A DNA stretch of 64,000 bases from Caulobacterales bacterium. Lineage in GTDB: Bacteria > Pseudomonadota > Alphaproteobacteria > Caulobacterales > Parvularculaceae. The notes below the pieces were generated by a model that saw only the letters and a list, made by a program, of their open reading frames with translations, made no database searches and was not told the origin of the DNA. This document shows positions 17,901 to 24,867 of the stretch, piece after piece. The stretch is from the NCBI GenBank assembly GCA_020638525.1, contig JACKIL010000001.1, forward strand, positions 310,001 to 374,000, read 5' to 3'. Positions within the stretch are counted from its first letter, which is position 1; the number at the start of each line of letters is the position of its first letter. The position numbers and the translations under genes are program-made.

Positions 17901-19844
17901 AAGCCCGCTCATCGTCGCGGTCATCGCCTCTTCGAGGTTCTTGCCGGCGGCGTCGATATCGATGTTCCGGCCGAGTTTTTCTTCCGTATAGAAATCGTGG
18001 ATCCAGATCGCCTCGGAGCCTGCCGGGCGCACGATATAGTCGCCTTCCTGAAGCACGCTGAGGCCGAAATTCTCAAGCGTCGGAATGAGCGCGGAAAGGC
18101 GGATCGGTCCGCCGCGATGATAGACCTTGATGCTGATCGTATTGGGGCCGTCATCGCCGCTGCGGAAAACGCGGAGCGCGAACGAGCGATCGCCGAGATT
18201 CTCCATGACCGCGACATCGGTGAGCGCTTCAGCGGGCTGCGTGTGTTCGCGATAGGCGGCGTCGAACGCCTTGGCGTATTTTGCGAACAGGCCATGCGAG
18301 GTCGCGCCTTCCTGGGCCGATCGCAGGGCGTCGAGAAGGTCGTCGCTCCAGTCGCGGCAAATCGCGCGAATCTGGCGCGTCAGTTCCTGAAGGCCGGGGC
18401 CTTCCGGCGCGCCGGGCTCGATGCCGATGATGAAGTGCACGCGCACGAGCGCTGCGTCTCCGAAGAACGGATAGAACGCCGATACGCGCCCGTTGAAGAT
18501 TTCAGCGAGATAGGCGCCGATCGCTTCGCGAATGTGGGAGCTGAACCGGTCGCGAGGCACATAAACAAGGGCGGAGATGAAACGGTCGAAGCGGTCGCGC
18601 CGCATGAACAGTTTGACGCGCGGACGTTTGAAGAGCCGCAGGATGCCAAGCGCCGATTCGTGGAGCGTCTGCGCGTCGACCTGAAACATCTCGTCGCGTG
18701 GGTAAGTCTCGAGAATGTTGATGATCGCGCGTTCATTGTGTCCGCCCGGAAGGAAGCCGGCGCTCTCGACGACTTTGCGAACTTTCGCGCGAAGGAGAGG
18801 GATGTCGGAAGCGGGGCGATTATAAGCTTCAGACGTGAAGAGGCCGACGAAGCGTTCCTCGCCGGTGACCTTTCCGTCTACGGAGTAGGTCTTGACGCCG
18901 ATATAGTCCATGTAGACGCGGCGATGCACGAAGGATTTCGCATTCGCTTTCGCAACGAGAATAGGCTCGCCAGAGCGCATGAAGTCTTCGACAGCTGAAG
19001 AAAGATGACCTTCGTGGAAGGTCGATTTCAGGATGCGGCGCGTTGAATCTCTCAAAATGCCGAGATCGCCGGACGCGTCGTGCTCGAAAGTGACCTTGTC
19101 GCCGTTCTGGCTGAATTTGTAGCGGCGCACGCCGAGGAAAGCGAAGTGGTTGTCCCACAGCCATTTCAGGAACTCGACGGCTTCGCGTTGGTCGTCGCGC
19201 GTCACGCCTTCCGGCCGCGACCGTTCGAGTTGCGCGACGCACGAACCGAGGCGCGTCTGCATCGCTTCCCAGTCGTCGACAGCGGCGGCGACATCAGCGA
19301 GGACTTGCGTGAGGTTTGCTTCAAGGGCGGCGATTTCCGTGTCGTCGACAGGTGGGTCCATCTCCGCATGGATCATCGACTCGCGAACGGTTTCGCCGCC
19401 GCCTTCCGTCGTGCGGCGGCCTTTGCTGTCGCGCTCGCAGCTGATGACGGCGTTCGCGAAGAACGAGACCGGTTTGCCGGCGTCGGTGAGCGCAGCGGAA
19501 ACTGAATCGACAAGGAATGGCCGGTCGTCGGTGACGATGTCGAGCACGAGGCGGCTCTTGCGCCAGTCTTCCGCCTTGTTGAGCGAAAGACGGATGAGAT
19601 GTTCGCCCGGCTTTCTTTCCTGGCTGACGTTCCACGCTGCGGCGGCGCGCTCAAGCAGCGCGCGCGGATCTTCCCAGATTGAATCTTCGCCGGTCGCGAA
19701 GCGGACGATCTGGCTTGCGTAGTTTGCGAAAGCGCTCGCCGTTTCGCCTTTGCTGTTGAGATCGCCGACGTCTTCTTTCTTCGCGAGAGTGAGAACTTCT
19801 TTCAGGATCGTCTCGTCGACGCTCGACTGGATGGCGGCTTGCAT
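14955..19844 (-). CDS. gdhB: NAD-specific glutamate dehydrogenase, large 180-kDa class
   Basis: A 1629-residue cytosolic enzyme of the L-GDH180 class, deaminating glutamate to 2-oxoglutarate with NAD; in bacteria it is mainly catabolic. The first ~700 residues are the long regulatory region with ACT-like segments. The catalytic region (about 700-1220) includes VDGVHLRFGPVARGGLRWSD and NAVIVPTGSKGGF (catalytic lysine), then GGSAGYDHKVMGITARG, a dinucleotide-binding part (TVAGIGDMSGDVFGNGML) and KVIGEGANLGLTQ. Length matches this class (about 1600 residues) and not the 450-residue hexameric enzymes. It is monocistronic, behind a 334-base gap. Several long frames on the other strand are shadows of its GC-rich codon pattern. 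Confidence 0.95.
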   Translation of the reverse strand: MQAAIQSSVDETILKEVLTLAKKEDVGDLNSKGETASAFANYASQIVRFATGEDSIWEDPRALLERAAAAWNVSQERKPGEHLIRLSLNKAEDWRKSRLVLDIVTDDRPFLVDSVSAALTDAGKPVSFFANAVISCERDSKGRRTTEGGGETVRESMIHAEMDPPVDDTEIAALEANLTQVLADVAAAVDDWEAMQTRLGSCVAQLERSRPEGVTRDDQREAVEFLKWLWDNHFAFLGVRRYKFSQNGDKVTFEHDASGDLGILRDSTRRILKSTFHEGHLSSAVEDFMRSGEPILVAKANAKSFVHRRVYMDYIGVKTYSVDGKVTGEERFVGLFTSEAYNRPASDIPLLRAKVRKVVESAGFLPGGHNERAIINILETYPRDEMFQVDAQTLHESALGILRLFKRPRVKLFMRRDRFDRFISALVYVPRDRFSSHIREAIGAYLAEIFNGRVSAFYPFFGDAALVRVHFIIGIEPGAPEGPGLQELTRQIRAICRDWSDDLLDALRSAQEGATSHGLFAKYAKAFDAAYREHTQPAEALTDVAVMENLGDRSFALRVFRSGDDGPNTISIKVYHRGGPIRLSALIPTLENFGLSVLQEGDYIVRPAGSEAIWIHDFYTEEKLGRNIDIDAAGKNLEEAMTATMSGLCEDDGFNALVVNAGLNWREAWVLRAGAKYHLQAGFQFSQKYIEEALSKHPEIARQLIAVFHARFNPAGQKDPDKRLAEVAKAEEKVLASLESVESLDEDRIMRRYLNLFGAMLRTNYYQRAEDGGLKPRISFKINSSLIDNLPEPRPYREIFVSGPRVDGVHLRFGPVARGGLRWSDRREDYRTEVLGLVKAQRVKNAVIVPTGSKGGFYPKQLPAGGDRAAIFEEGREAYKQFIRGLLDLTDNIVGGKVVAPQNLVHWDESDPYLVVAADKGTATFSDTANAIAAEYGFWLGDAFASGGSAGYDHKVMGITARGGWEAVKRHFRELGKDIQEEPFTVAGIGDMSGDVFGNGMLLSKQIRLIAAFDHRDIFIDPDPDTASSWEERKRMFDLPRSSWQDYDKKLISKGGGVFPRSAKSISLTPEIKTALGVKFDKATPAELIRAILASPVELLWFGGIGTYVKASSEDNTDVGDRATDALRINADDLRVKVIGEGANLGLTQKARIEFARAGGRLNTDAIDNSAGVDSSDHEVNIKILLADAIEHGDLKREERNPLLASMTEDVASHVLLHNYAQTRALSMMEATARADLDGQARLIAAFERDGRLDRVLEGLPDNEGIANLRARGLGLTRPELAILLAYSKMWLFEALVESTAPDDPLLESELFGYFPEPLHRFKHSLVKHRLRREIIATRISNEIVDTCGPSFPMRVIDVTGADAATVALAYEAARRTLNLGDFAHAVDALDNKAPASLQNALYNTAADLLREQMYRIATDPQASALLERGGLKSVIEEYATPLADFAAALPSILPANAAKALKARAAKWRKDGAPEELAEAAAKMPDLERAFDVVNLARQTGWTSEAAGGVFFAVGRAFEIDTAREHVKITPMTEHFDRLAAQRLIEDLSARQRALAANVIAFAGSEPKTRAAGWLDELMKRWRTNSETAIDGYARFVSEIELASGVTVAKLSLLSKKLSDISDRLAGV

Positions 19845-20178
19845 GGTGTCTCCTCAGAGGGACGCGTGTTCTTTTTCTTTGGCGCTTTCGTCGGCGGGCC
19901 GGGATGCGGACAGGCCGGGGGGAGCGTCTATCTGGCGGGCGTAATAGCTTGAAGGGCTTGCGTAAGTCTAACGAATTGAAGCGAAACGGGGACGGCGGCG
20001 AAAGGCTCTCAAACGGCGCTAAAAGCAGCCTTTTCTAGCAATCAACATCCTGCTTCCGAATGATGATTCGGTGAAGAATTTTTCAGATTTGACGAATTTT
20101 CAGCCAAGGCCGTGCGGGAATGTCGACGAAGCTGCGAAGTTTCGCCCGGACAGCCCATGGCATTCGCAAGCGGAATAG
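19845..20178. other. gap upstream of the glutamate dehydrogenase gene, with a 6-4-6 dyad
   Basis: A 334-base region without a credible gene. It should contain the dehydrogenase promoter reading leftwards. It is AT-richer than its surroundings between 19970 and 20105. A perfect dyad CCGAAT-GATG-ATTCGG lies at 20056-20071, about 215 bases before the start codon. It could be an operator or part of a terminator of the neighbouring minus-strand gene, although no T-run follows on that strand. Confidence 0.4.
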
Positions 20179-20967
20179 CTAGGCGCTCGCCGCTTCACCT
20201 TGCGATTTGTTCACGCCGGATTGATCGGCGTGGCCGATCGCGTCGTCCTCTTCGGCGCCGGAGTCGATTTCGCGCCGCAACAATCCGGTGCGGGGGAAGC
20301 GGCGAATGGCTCGTTCGCGAAGGTACCGGTTGAAGAGGAAAATCGCTGCGCCGCCGGTCGCCGCCGCGGCGCCGACCCAGCCAAGCGCAAGGCTCAGCCC
20401 GACATCTCGCGCCGCGCCAAGGAAGATGAAAAAGGCGGCGGGCGCGGCGATCGCCGCGGCGCTTCGTCCGTGGGCGGCATGTAACAGCCCTGCGCCGAGC
20501 GTTGCGGAAATGAGCAGGGCCAGCGTCTGGAACGCAAGCTCGGCCGGCGCGCCTTTCGGCAGCGCGACGACGGCGCCCGCCCCGAACGCGGCGCCGAGGA
20601 CTGCGAGAGCCGCCGTGTAATTGCTGCGCCATTTGAATGGGCGCGCGGCGCAGCGCTCGCCCGCGCGGAATTCGCGCTGCAGTCGGCGGCAAAGATAGAG
20701 CGAGCTCAATACCATCACGCCCCAGGCGGCGGCGCGCATCGGATAGGGTTGGCCAGCCGTAATGGCGATGAAGATCGAAATGCCGGCGATCACCGCGAGG
20801 CCGGAGGCCGCCCAGCGCGAGAGAATGTCGATGAGTTGCAATTGCGCGGCGCGGGAAAGGCGGGATTTGCGGCGCGGCTTCCGGCGCGCGGCTTTCTCGG
20901 CGAGCGCCTGCAGTTCATGCACTGTCGGGCCGGCTTTCGCCTCCAGATTCGCCGCAAATACGGGCAT
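20179..20967 (-). CDS. integral membrane protein of unknown function, behind a CtrA-type site
   Basis: A 262-residue protein that I do not recognise. The first ~40 residues are charged and basic (KAARRKPRRKSRLSR). They are followed by about six hydrophobic segments: near residues 56-72, 78-92, 120-138, 143-160, 168-185 and 190-208. The end is a short acidic/polar tail (DSGAEEDDAIGHADQSG). The layout resembles sensory membrane modules that precede signalling domains, yet no kinase, GGDEF or HAMP part follows before the stop. A perfect CtrA-like site lies 47-61 bases upstream of the start, so cell-cycle control is plausible. It is the third minus-strand gene downstream of divL, after the TPR-like gene. 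Confidence 0.7.
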   Translation of the reverse strand: MPVFAANLEAKAGPTVHELQALAEKAARRKPRRKSRLSRAAQLQLIDILSRWAASGLAVIAGISIFIAITAGQPYPMRAAAWGVMVLSSLYLCRRLQREFRAGERCAARPFKWRSNYTAALAVLGAAFGAGAVVALPKGAPAELAFQTLALLISATLGAGLLHAAHGRSAAAIAAPAAFFIFLGAARDVGLSLALGWVGAAAATGGAAIFLFNRYLRERAIRRFPRTGLLRREIDSGAEEDDAIGHADQSGVNKSQGEAASA

Positions 20968-21013
20968 TTGATGCTGGCTCCGCTCTGTTCGCCCAATTGC
21001 GCGCCCCCCGCCG

Positions 21014-21028
21014 TTAACATTGCGTTAA
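21014..21028. promoter_or_regulatory. CtrA-type binding site (TTAA-N7-TTAA)
   Basis: TTAACATTGCGTTAA: two TTAA half-sites separated by exactly seven bases, the known full-site consensus of the alphaproteobacterial cell-cycle regulator CtrA, with the preferred C after the first half. It lies 47 bases upstream of the membrane-protein start at 20967, a fitting position for direct control. In GC-rich DNA two correctly spaced TTAA half-sites are unlikely by chance. Binding itself is inferred. Confidence 0.7.
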
Positions 21029-21120
21029 GAACCGCGCATCCCTGCCCAATGGCTGGGGTGATTTGCCCGCGGCGTCGAGACCGGTCGTTCCGATTGGAGT
21101 TCTTTGAAGGCGGAGAAAGC

Positions 21121-21807
21121 CTATTTCGGCTTGTCGGCGCGCTGATAATTGGCGCCGATATCGATCCCGGCCTGTGCGAGTTCGCCGCGCAGCACAAGCG
21201 CATCGAGATTGAAGGGATCGACCGACAGCGCGGCGACGACATCGTTCGCCGCTTCGCGATATTGCGACAGCGTCATGCGCGCGCGCGCTCGCAGGTTGTA
21301 GCCTCGCACCGAGGTGAAGCCGGCCTCTTCCGCTTTCGTTACGGCGTCGATCGTCGCCTGCTGGCGGTTGTTCGCTGCGTGCACGGCGGCGGCGGTGAGG
21401 TAGAGTTCTTCCGCGCCGGGCGCGAGAATGAAGGCTTCGTCGATCGCGGCCTGCGCCTGCTCGGGCTCATCCGCCTCGATCCAGGCGAGGGCGGATTGCG
21501 AAAGAATTCGCGCACGAATGAAGTTGTCGCCGGCTTCCGGCTTTTCGCCGAGTTCCTGCAGGCGGATGGCCGCGAGCTTTGGGAAACCTGCCGCAAGATC
21601 CGCGACCGCGAGGCAGTGCTCGGCCGGCGCGCCGCCCCCGTCGGCGACCCATTCGAGCGCCGCGGCGCGGCCCTTCTCGACATCCTGATGAACGCCGTCG
21701 ATGCAGGCCTGATATTCGGCGTCCGGCTGCTCGGCGACAGGCGCCTGAACGACCGCCAGCGCTTCCGGGGTCATCAGGAGGAACAGAGCGATGAGGGGCG
21801 TGTTCAT
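21121..21807 (-). CDS. exported TPR-like repeat protein
   Basis: A 228-residue protein, probably periplasmic. The start is placed at ATG 21807 (MNTPLIALFLLMTPEALA), which gives a signal peptide; a TTG 33 bases upstream would add a basic lead without an evident ribosome site. The mature protein is all helical, with repeated 34-residue-like units: AWIEADEPEQAQAAIDEAFILAPG, LYLTAAAVHAANNRQQA and ARMTLSQYREAANDVVAALSVDPFN (each shown in part). The pattern of small residues and the closing D-P-x-N fit tetratricopeptide repeats, which usually mediate protein contacts. Two cysteines (QACID, AEHCLA) lie early. Partner unknown. Confidence 0.65.
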   Translation of the reverse strand: MNTPLIALFLLMTPEALAVVQAPVAEQPDAEYQACIDGVHQDVEKGRAAALEWVADGGGAPAEHCLAVADLAAGFPKLAAIRLQELGEKPEAGDNFIRARILSQSALAWIEADEPEQAQAAIDEAFILAPGAEELYLTAAAVHAANNRQQATIDAVTKAEEAGFTSVRGYNLRARARMTLSQYREAANDVVAALSVDPFNLDALVLRGELAQAGIDIGANYQRADKPK

Positions 21808-21919
21808 GTGGCCTGGCGCTTTCGGTCGACGCGGGAACAATTCGGCGCGCGGGGCTGGAGCATAGACGCTGGGCGCGCGCCGCGAAAGCGGCGCGGGGCT
21901 CCATCATCGGTCGGAGCGA

Positions 21920-24655
21920 TTACTCCGCGGCGCGCGGGCGGGCGTCGCCCTTGGGGGCGGCGCGGCGGCGGGGCTTAGCGGGCGCTGCTTCCGGCGGTTT
22001 CTTCTCGGCCGGGGGCGCGCTTGAGGCCTGGTCCGCGCCTTCCGTTTCCGGGGGCTCGGCGGCGGGCGCCTTCTGGACGGCCGGCAGATAACAGGTCACG
22101 CGTGTTCCGCGCCCTAGTTCCGACTCCATCCGCACCCAGCCGCCGTGAAGGCTCACGAAGCGCTGAACGAGAGAAAGGCCGATGCCGGCTCCCGCGCTGG
22201 GGCCGCGGCTCTCGAAGGGATCGAACGCTTTCGCCTGATCTTCCGGCGAAACGCCACGGCCCGTATCGGCGACCCAGATCCGCACGAGGCCCGGCGCGCG
22301 ATCGGCGCCGAGCGTCACCTTGCCGCCCGCGCCGGTATAGGCGAACGCGTTCGACAGGAGGTTGAACAGCACCTGCTTCAGGCGCTTTGCGTCCGCCGTG
22401 ATCTTGCCGATGTCTTTCGGGCATTCGACGGCGAGGGAGACTTGCGTGTCTTCGGCCTTGAGCGCGGCGTAGGTTGCGGCGTTCTTCAGAAGATCGCGGA
22501 TTTCGATCTCGCTCGGGTCGATCGTCATCTTGCCGGCGTCGATCACCGCAAGGTCGATGATGTCGTTGATGAGATCGCGCAGATGGTGCGAGGCGGAGAG
22601 GATGCTCGCGATATAATCCTTCTGGCGGTCGTTCAGCATGCCGAACATCTGGTTGTCGAGCATCTCGGAGAAGCCGATGATCGTCGCGAGCGGCGTTCTG
22701 AGCTGGTAGGAGACGTGATCGACGAATTTCGACTTCTGCCGGTCGATGTCTTCGAGGAACGCATTGCGCTCCTTGAGTTCTTTTTCGCGCTCGCGCGTGT
22801 CGGTGACGTCGACAAAGTGGAGGAGCGTCGCGCCGTCGGGCAGGGGCTCCGTGCCGTACTGGATGGTGCGCCCGTCGATCAGCTGGAACGATCTTTCCTT
22901 GATCGGCGTGCGGTCTTCCGGCGACAGCGATGTCGCGCGGCGTTTGATGTCGGCGAGAGCGTCGTCGCCCCTCAGAACGCCGCCTTTGAGCGCGCCGAGA
23001 ATGCTGTCGATATGCGGGCGCCCGCTGAGGAGGTCGGCGTCGAGCCGCCAGAGTTTCTGGAACGCGATGTTGTGCAGGCGAAGGCCGCCATCGGCGCCGA
23101 AAACCGCAACGCCCTCTGAAAGATTGTTGAGCGTCGCGTGCTGGACGTTGATCTGCGTGTTGTAGCGAGCTTCGAGCGACAGGCGCTCGGTGATGTCGTC
23201 GAAGACCACAAGCACGCCGCCAAGCGGATGGCGCGCGCGCGCGACGCGCAAGGTGCGCCCGTCCGGCAGGTGCCAGATCGCGTCAGGCGCGTCCGTGCGG
23301 CGCTCTTCGCCAGCCGGCGAAACGTCAGCGGCGTAAAGCGCGAGCTGCTCGTTCTTCCATTCATTGTAGTCTGAAGGCTCGGGCAGCTTGCCGGCCTGAC
23401 GCAGACGGTCGAGCAGTTCGCCATGCGAGGGCTGCCCGTCGAGATCGGCCTCGTCGAGGCTCCAGAGCCTGGCGAAAGCGCGATTGAAATAAGCGAGGTT
23501 CTGCGTCGCGTTGAACATGGCGACGGCGGCGGGAATTTCGTCGAGCGTGCGGCGGTTCGCTTCGATGTGCTGGCGCAATTCGTTGCGCGTCTTGTCGAGC
23601 TCCGTCGTGTCGATCGCAAAGCCGCCGAGCGAGGCGTCGCCGGCGTGGTGCATCGGCGTTTCGGTGACTTTGAGAACGCGCCGCTCGCCGCGAATGTTGA
23701 CGATGATGCGTCCGTCGACCGGCTTGCGTTCGCTCGCGGCTTTCTCTGCGATCTTGCGCGCCGCAGGGTCAAGCTCTGTCTGGTCTTTAAGGACGGCCGC
23801 CGCGTTTTGCGCTTCGACGGCGTCGACATAGGCCTTGTTGACCCAGGTGAGCGCAAGCGCGGTGTCGCGCCGCCAGGCCGGCATCGGCGCGCGGTCAAGC
23901 ATGGCGAGGGCGCCGTGAAGATCAGCCGTCCGTTCCCGGACTTTTCCGACGAGGCCTGAGTCTTCCGCCATGCGCGCGGCGGGGTCTGTCAGCCAGAGCG
24001 CGACCTGACCGCCGGCGACGCGCCCGTCGGCCTCAATCGCGCGGCCTTCGGTAGTGACGATGGAGCCCGAGAAAGGAATACCGTGCGCGCGGAGTTCGCG
24101 CACTTTCTCCCGCAGCTTCTTGATGTCTTCGGGCGGGCCGTCATCCTCGACCGGAAGGTCGCCGAGCGTTTCGAGAAGGCGGTCGACGGGCGAGGCGGCG
24201 ACATCGCGCTCGCCTTGCCGCGCGAACGACATGAGCGAGGCGAGGGCGGCCGGGCCGCCAAGAATCTTCGGTTGGCCCCAGCCTTTTTCGACGGTCTCGT
24301 AATCGTCTTCCCAGACAAGGACGAGGCCGGGATGGGCGGAGAGAACGGCGTCCGCTTTCTCAAGCTGCGTTTCGATCTCGGCGAGGCGGTCGGACCAGCT
24401 CACCGATTGCGAGCGCGTCGCCGCGGAGACCCTGAGCGCCCAGGCGACGGCCGCGAGCGCGATCGACACCGCGCCGATCGCGCCGACGAGCAAGGGATCG
24501 ATGCTTGAGAGGAAGCCACCGTCGGCGGCCGCTGCGGGCGGAGCGGTCATGGCGATGCAGGCGAGGACGCTCGTCCCCGTCAGAAGAGCCTTCGATTTCA
24601 GCGCCTTAAGGCGCGGCCGGCGCAGCGCCGGCAGGTTCGCAATCATGCGCCGCAT
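21920..24655 (-). CDS. divL: DivL-like PAS sensor kinase with tyrosine in the H-box
   Basis: A 911-residue membrane-anchored, kinase-like protein. An N-terminal signal-like helix (residues ~25-45) and a transmembrane segment (~54-76) precede a coiled linker. Three to four PAS-like modules follow (~245-350, ~365-490, ~505-620), then the dimerisation helix and ATPase. The H-box reads VDHVSYQLRTPLATIIGF, with Tyr650 (codon 22706-22708) where histidine kinases have the phospho-accepting His. This substitution is the hallmark of DivL, which controls CckA and hence CtrA. The ATPase boxes are intact: N box FNLLSNAFAYT, G1 VADTGRGVSPED, G2 GAGIGLSLVQRF. The Pro/Ala-rich basic tail (860-911) is unusual. 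Not followed by tsaE as often seen. Confidence 0.78.
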   Translation of the reverse strand: MRRMIANLPALRRPRLKALKSKALLTGTSVLACIAMTAPPAAAADGGFLSSIDPLLVGAIGAVSIALAAVAWALRVSAATRSQSVSWSDRLAEIETQLEKADAVLSAHPGLVLVWEDDYETVEKGWGQPKILGGPAALASLMSFARQGERDVAASPVDRLLETLGDLPVEDDGPPEDIKKLREKVRELRAHGIPFSGSIVTTEGRAIEADGRVAGGQVALWLTDPAARMAEDSGLVGKVRERTADLHGALAMLDRAPMPAWRRDTALALTWVNKAYVDAVEAQNAAAVLKDQTELDPAARKIAEKAASERKPVDGRIIVNIRGERRVLKVTETPMHHAGDASLGGFAIDTTELDKTRNELRQHIEANRRTLDEIPAAVAMFNATQNLAYFNRAFARLWSLDEADLDGQPSHGELLDRLRQAGKLPEPSDYNEWKNEQLALYAADVSPAGEERRTDAPDAIWHLPDGRTLRVARARHPLGGVLVVFDDITERLSLEARYNTQINVQHATLNNLSEGVAVFGADGGLRLHNIAFQKLWRLDADLLSGRPHIDSILGALKGGVLRGDDALADIKRRATSLSPEDRTPIKERSFQLIDGRTIQYGTEPLPDGATLLHFVDVTDTREREKELKERNAFLEDIDRQKSKFVDHVSYQLRTPLATIIGFSEMLDNQMFGMLNDRQKDYIASILSASHHLRDLINDIIDLAVIDAGKMTIDPSEIEIRDLLKNAATYAALKAEDTQVSLAVECPKDIGKITADAKRLKQVLFNLLSNAFAYTGAGGKVTLGADRAPGLVRIWVADTGRGVSPEDQAKAFDPFESRGPSAGAGIGLSLVQRFVSLHGGWVRMESELGRGTRVTCYLPAVQKAPAAEPPETEGADQASSAPPAEKKPPEAAPAKPRRRAAPKGDARPRAAE

Positions 24656-24744
24656 CTAAGACCCAATCCGCCCGGCGGGGCCCTTCGGCTCCCGCTCCCG
24701 ACAAGCGCCAAACGAGCGCAAGTCCATGGAAATCCGCCAATATC

Positions 24745-24772
24745 TTGTGAGCTTTTGGCTCAGGGCTCACAA
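24745..24772. promoter_or_regulatory. inverted repeat upstream of the DivL-like gene
   Basis: TTGTGAGC and GCTCACAA form perfect 8-base arms separated by 12 bases (24745-24752, 24765-24772), about 90 bases before the DivL-like start and 96 bases from the AsmA stop. It may be an operator for the kinase gene or an RNA stem. No regulator is recognised. Confidence 0.35.
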
Positions 24773-24813
24773 TATGTACCTTATTCGCGACGGGCCGCTA
24801 GGCCTTGCACCAT

Positions 24814-24858
24814 GAAAAATCGGCAGCCCGACTCGCAAGTTTTCAACAGAACCGGGCT
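24814..24858 (-). terminator. possible terminator after the AsmA gene
   Basis: Reading leftwards, AGCCCG (complement of 24853-24858) can pair with CGGGCT (complement of 24825-24830) across a 22-base loop, followed by GCCGATTTTT. The stem is short and the loop long, so this is weak. Confidence 0.3.
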
Positions 24859-24867
24859 GGGGAAAGA

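Noticed and set aside
17811..18998. 395-codon plus-strand frame opposite the glutamate dehydrogenase gene
   Set aside because: A shadow of the dehydrogenase codon pattern, one of several of the same kind along that gene.
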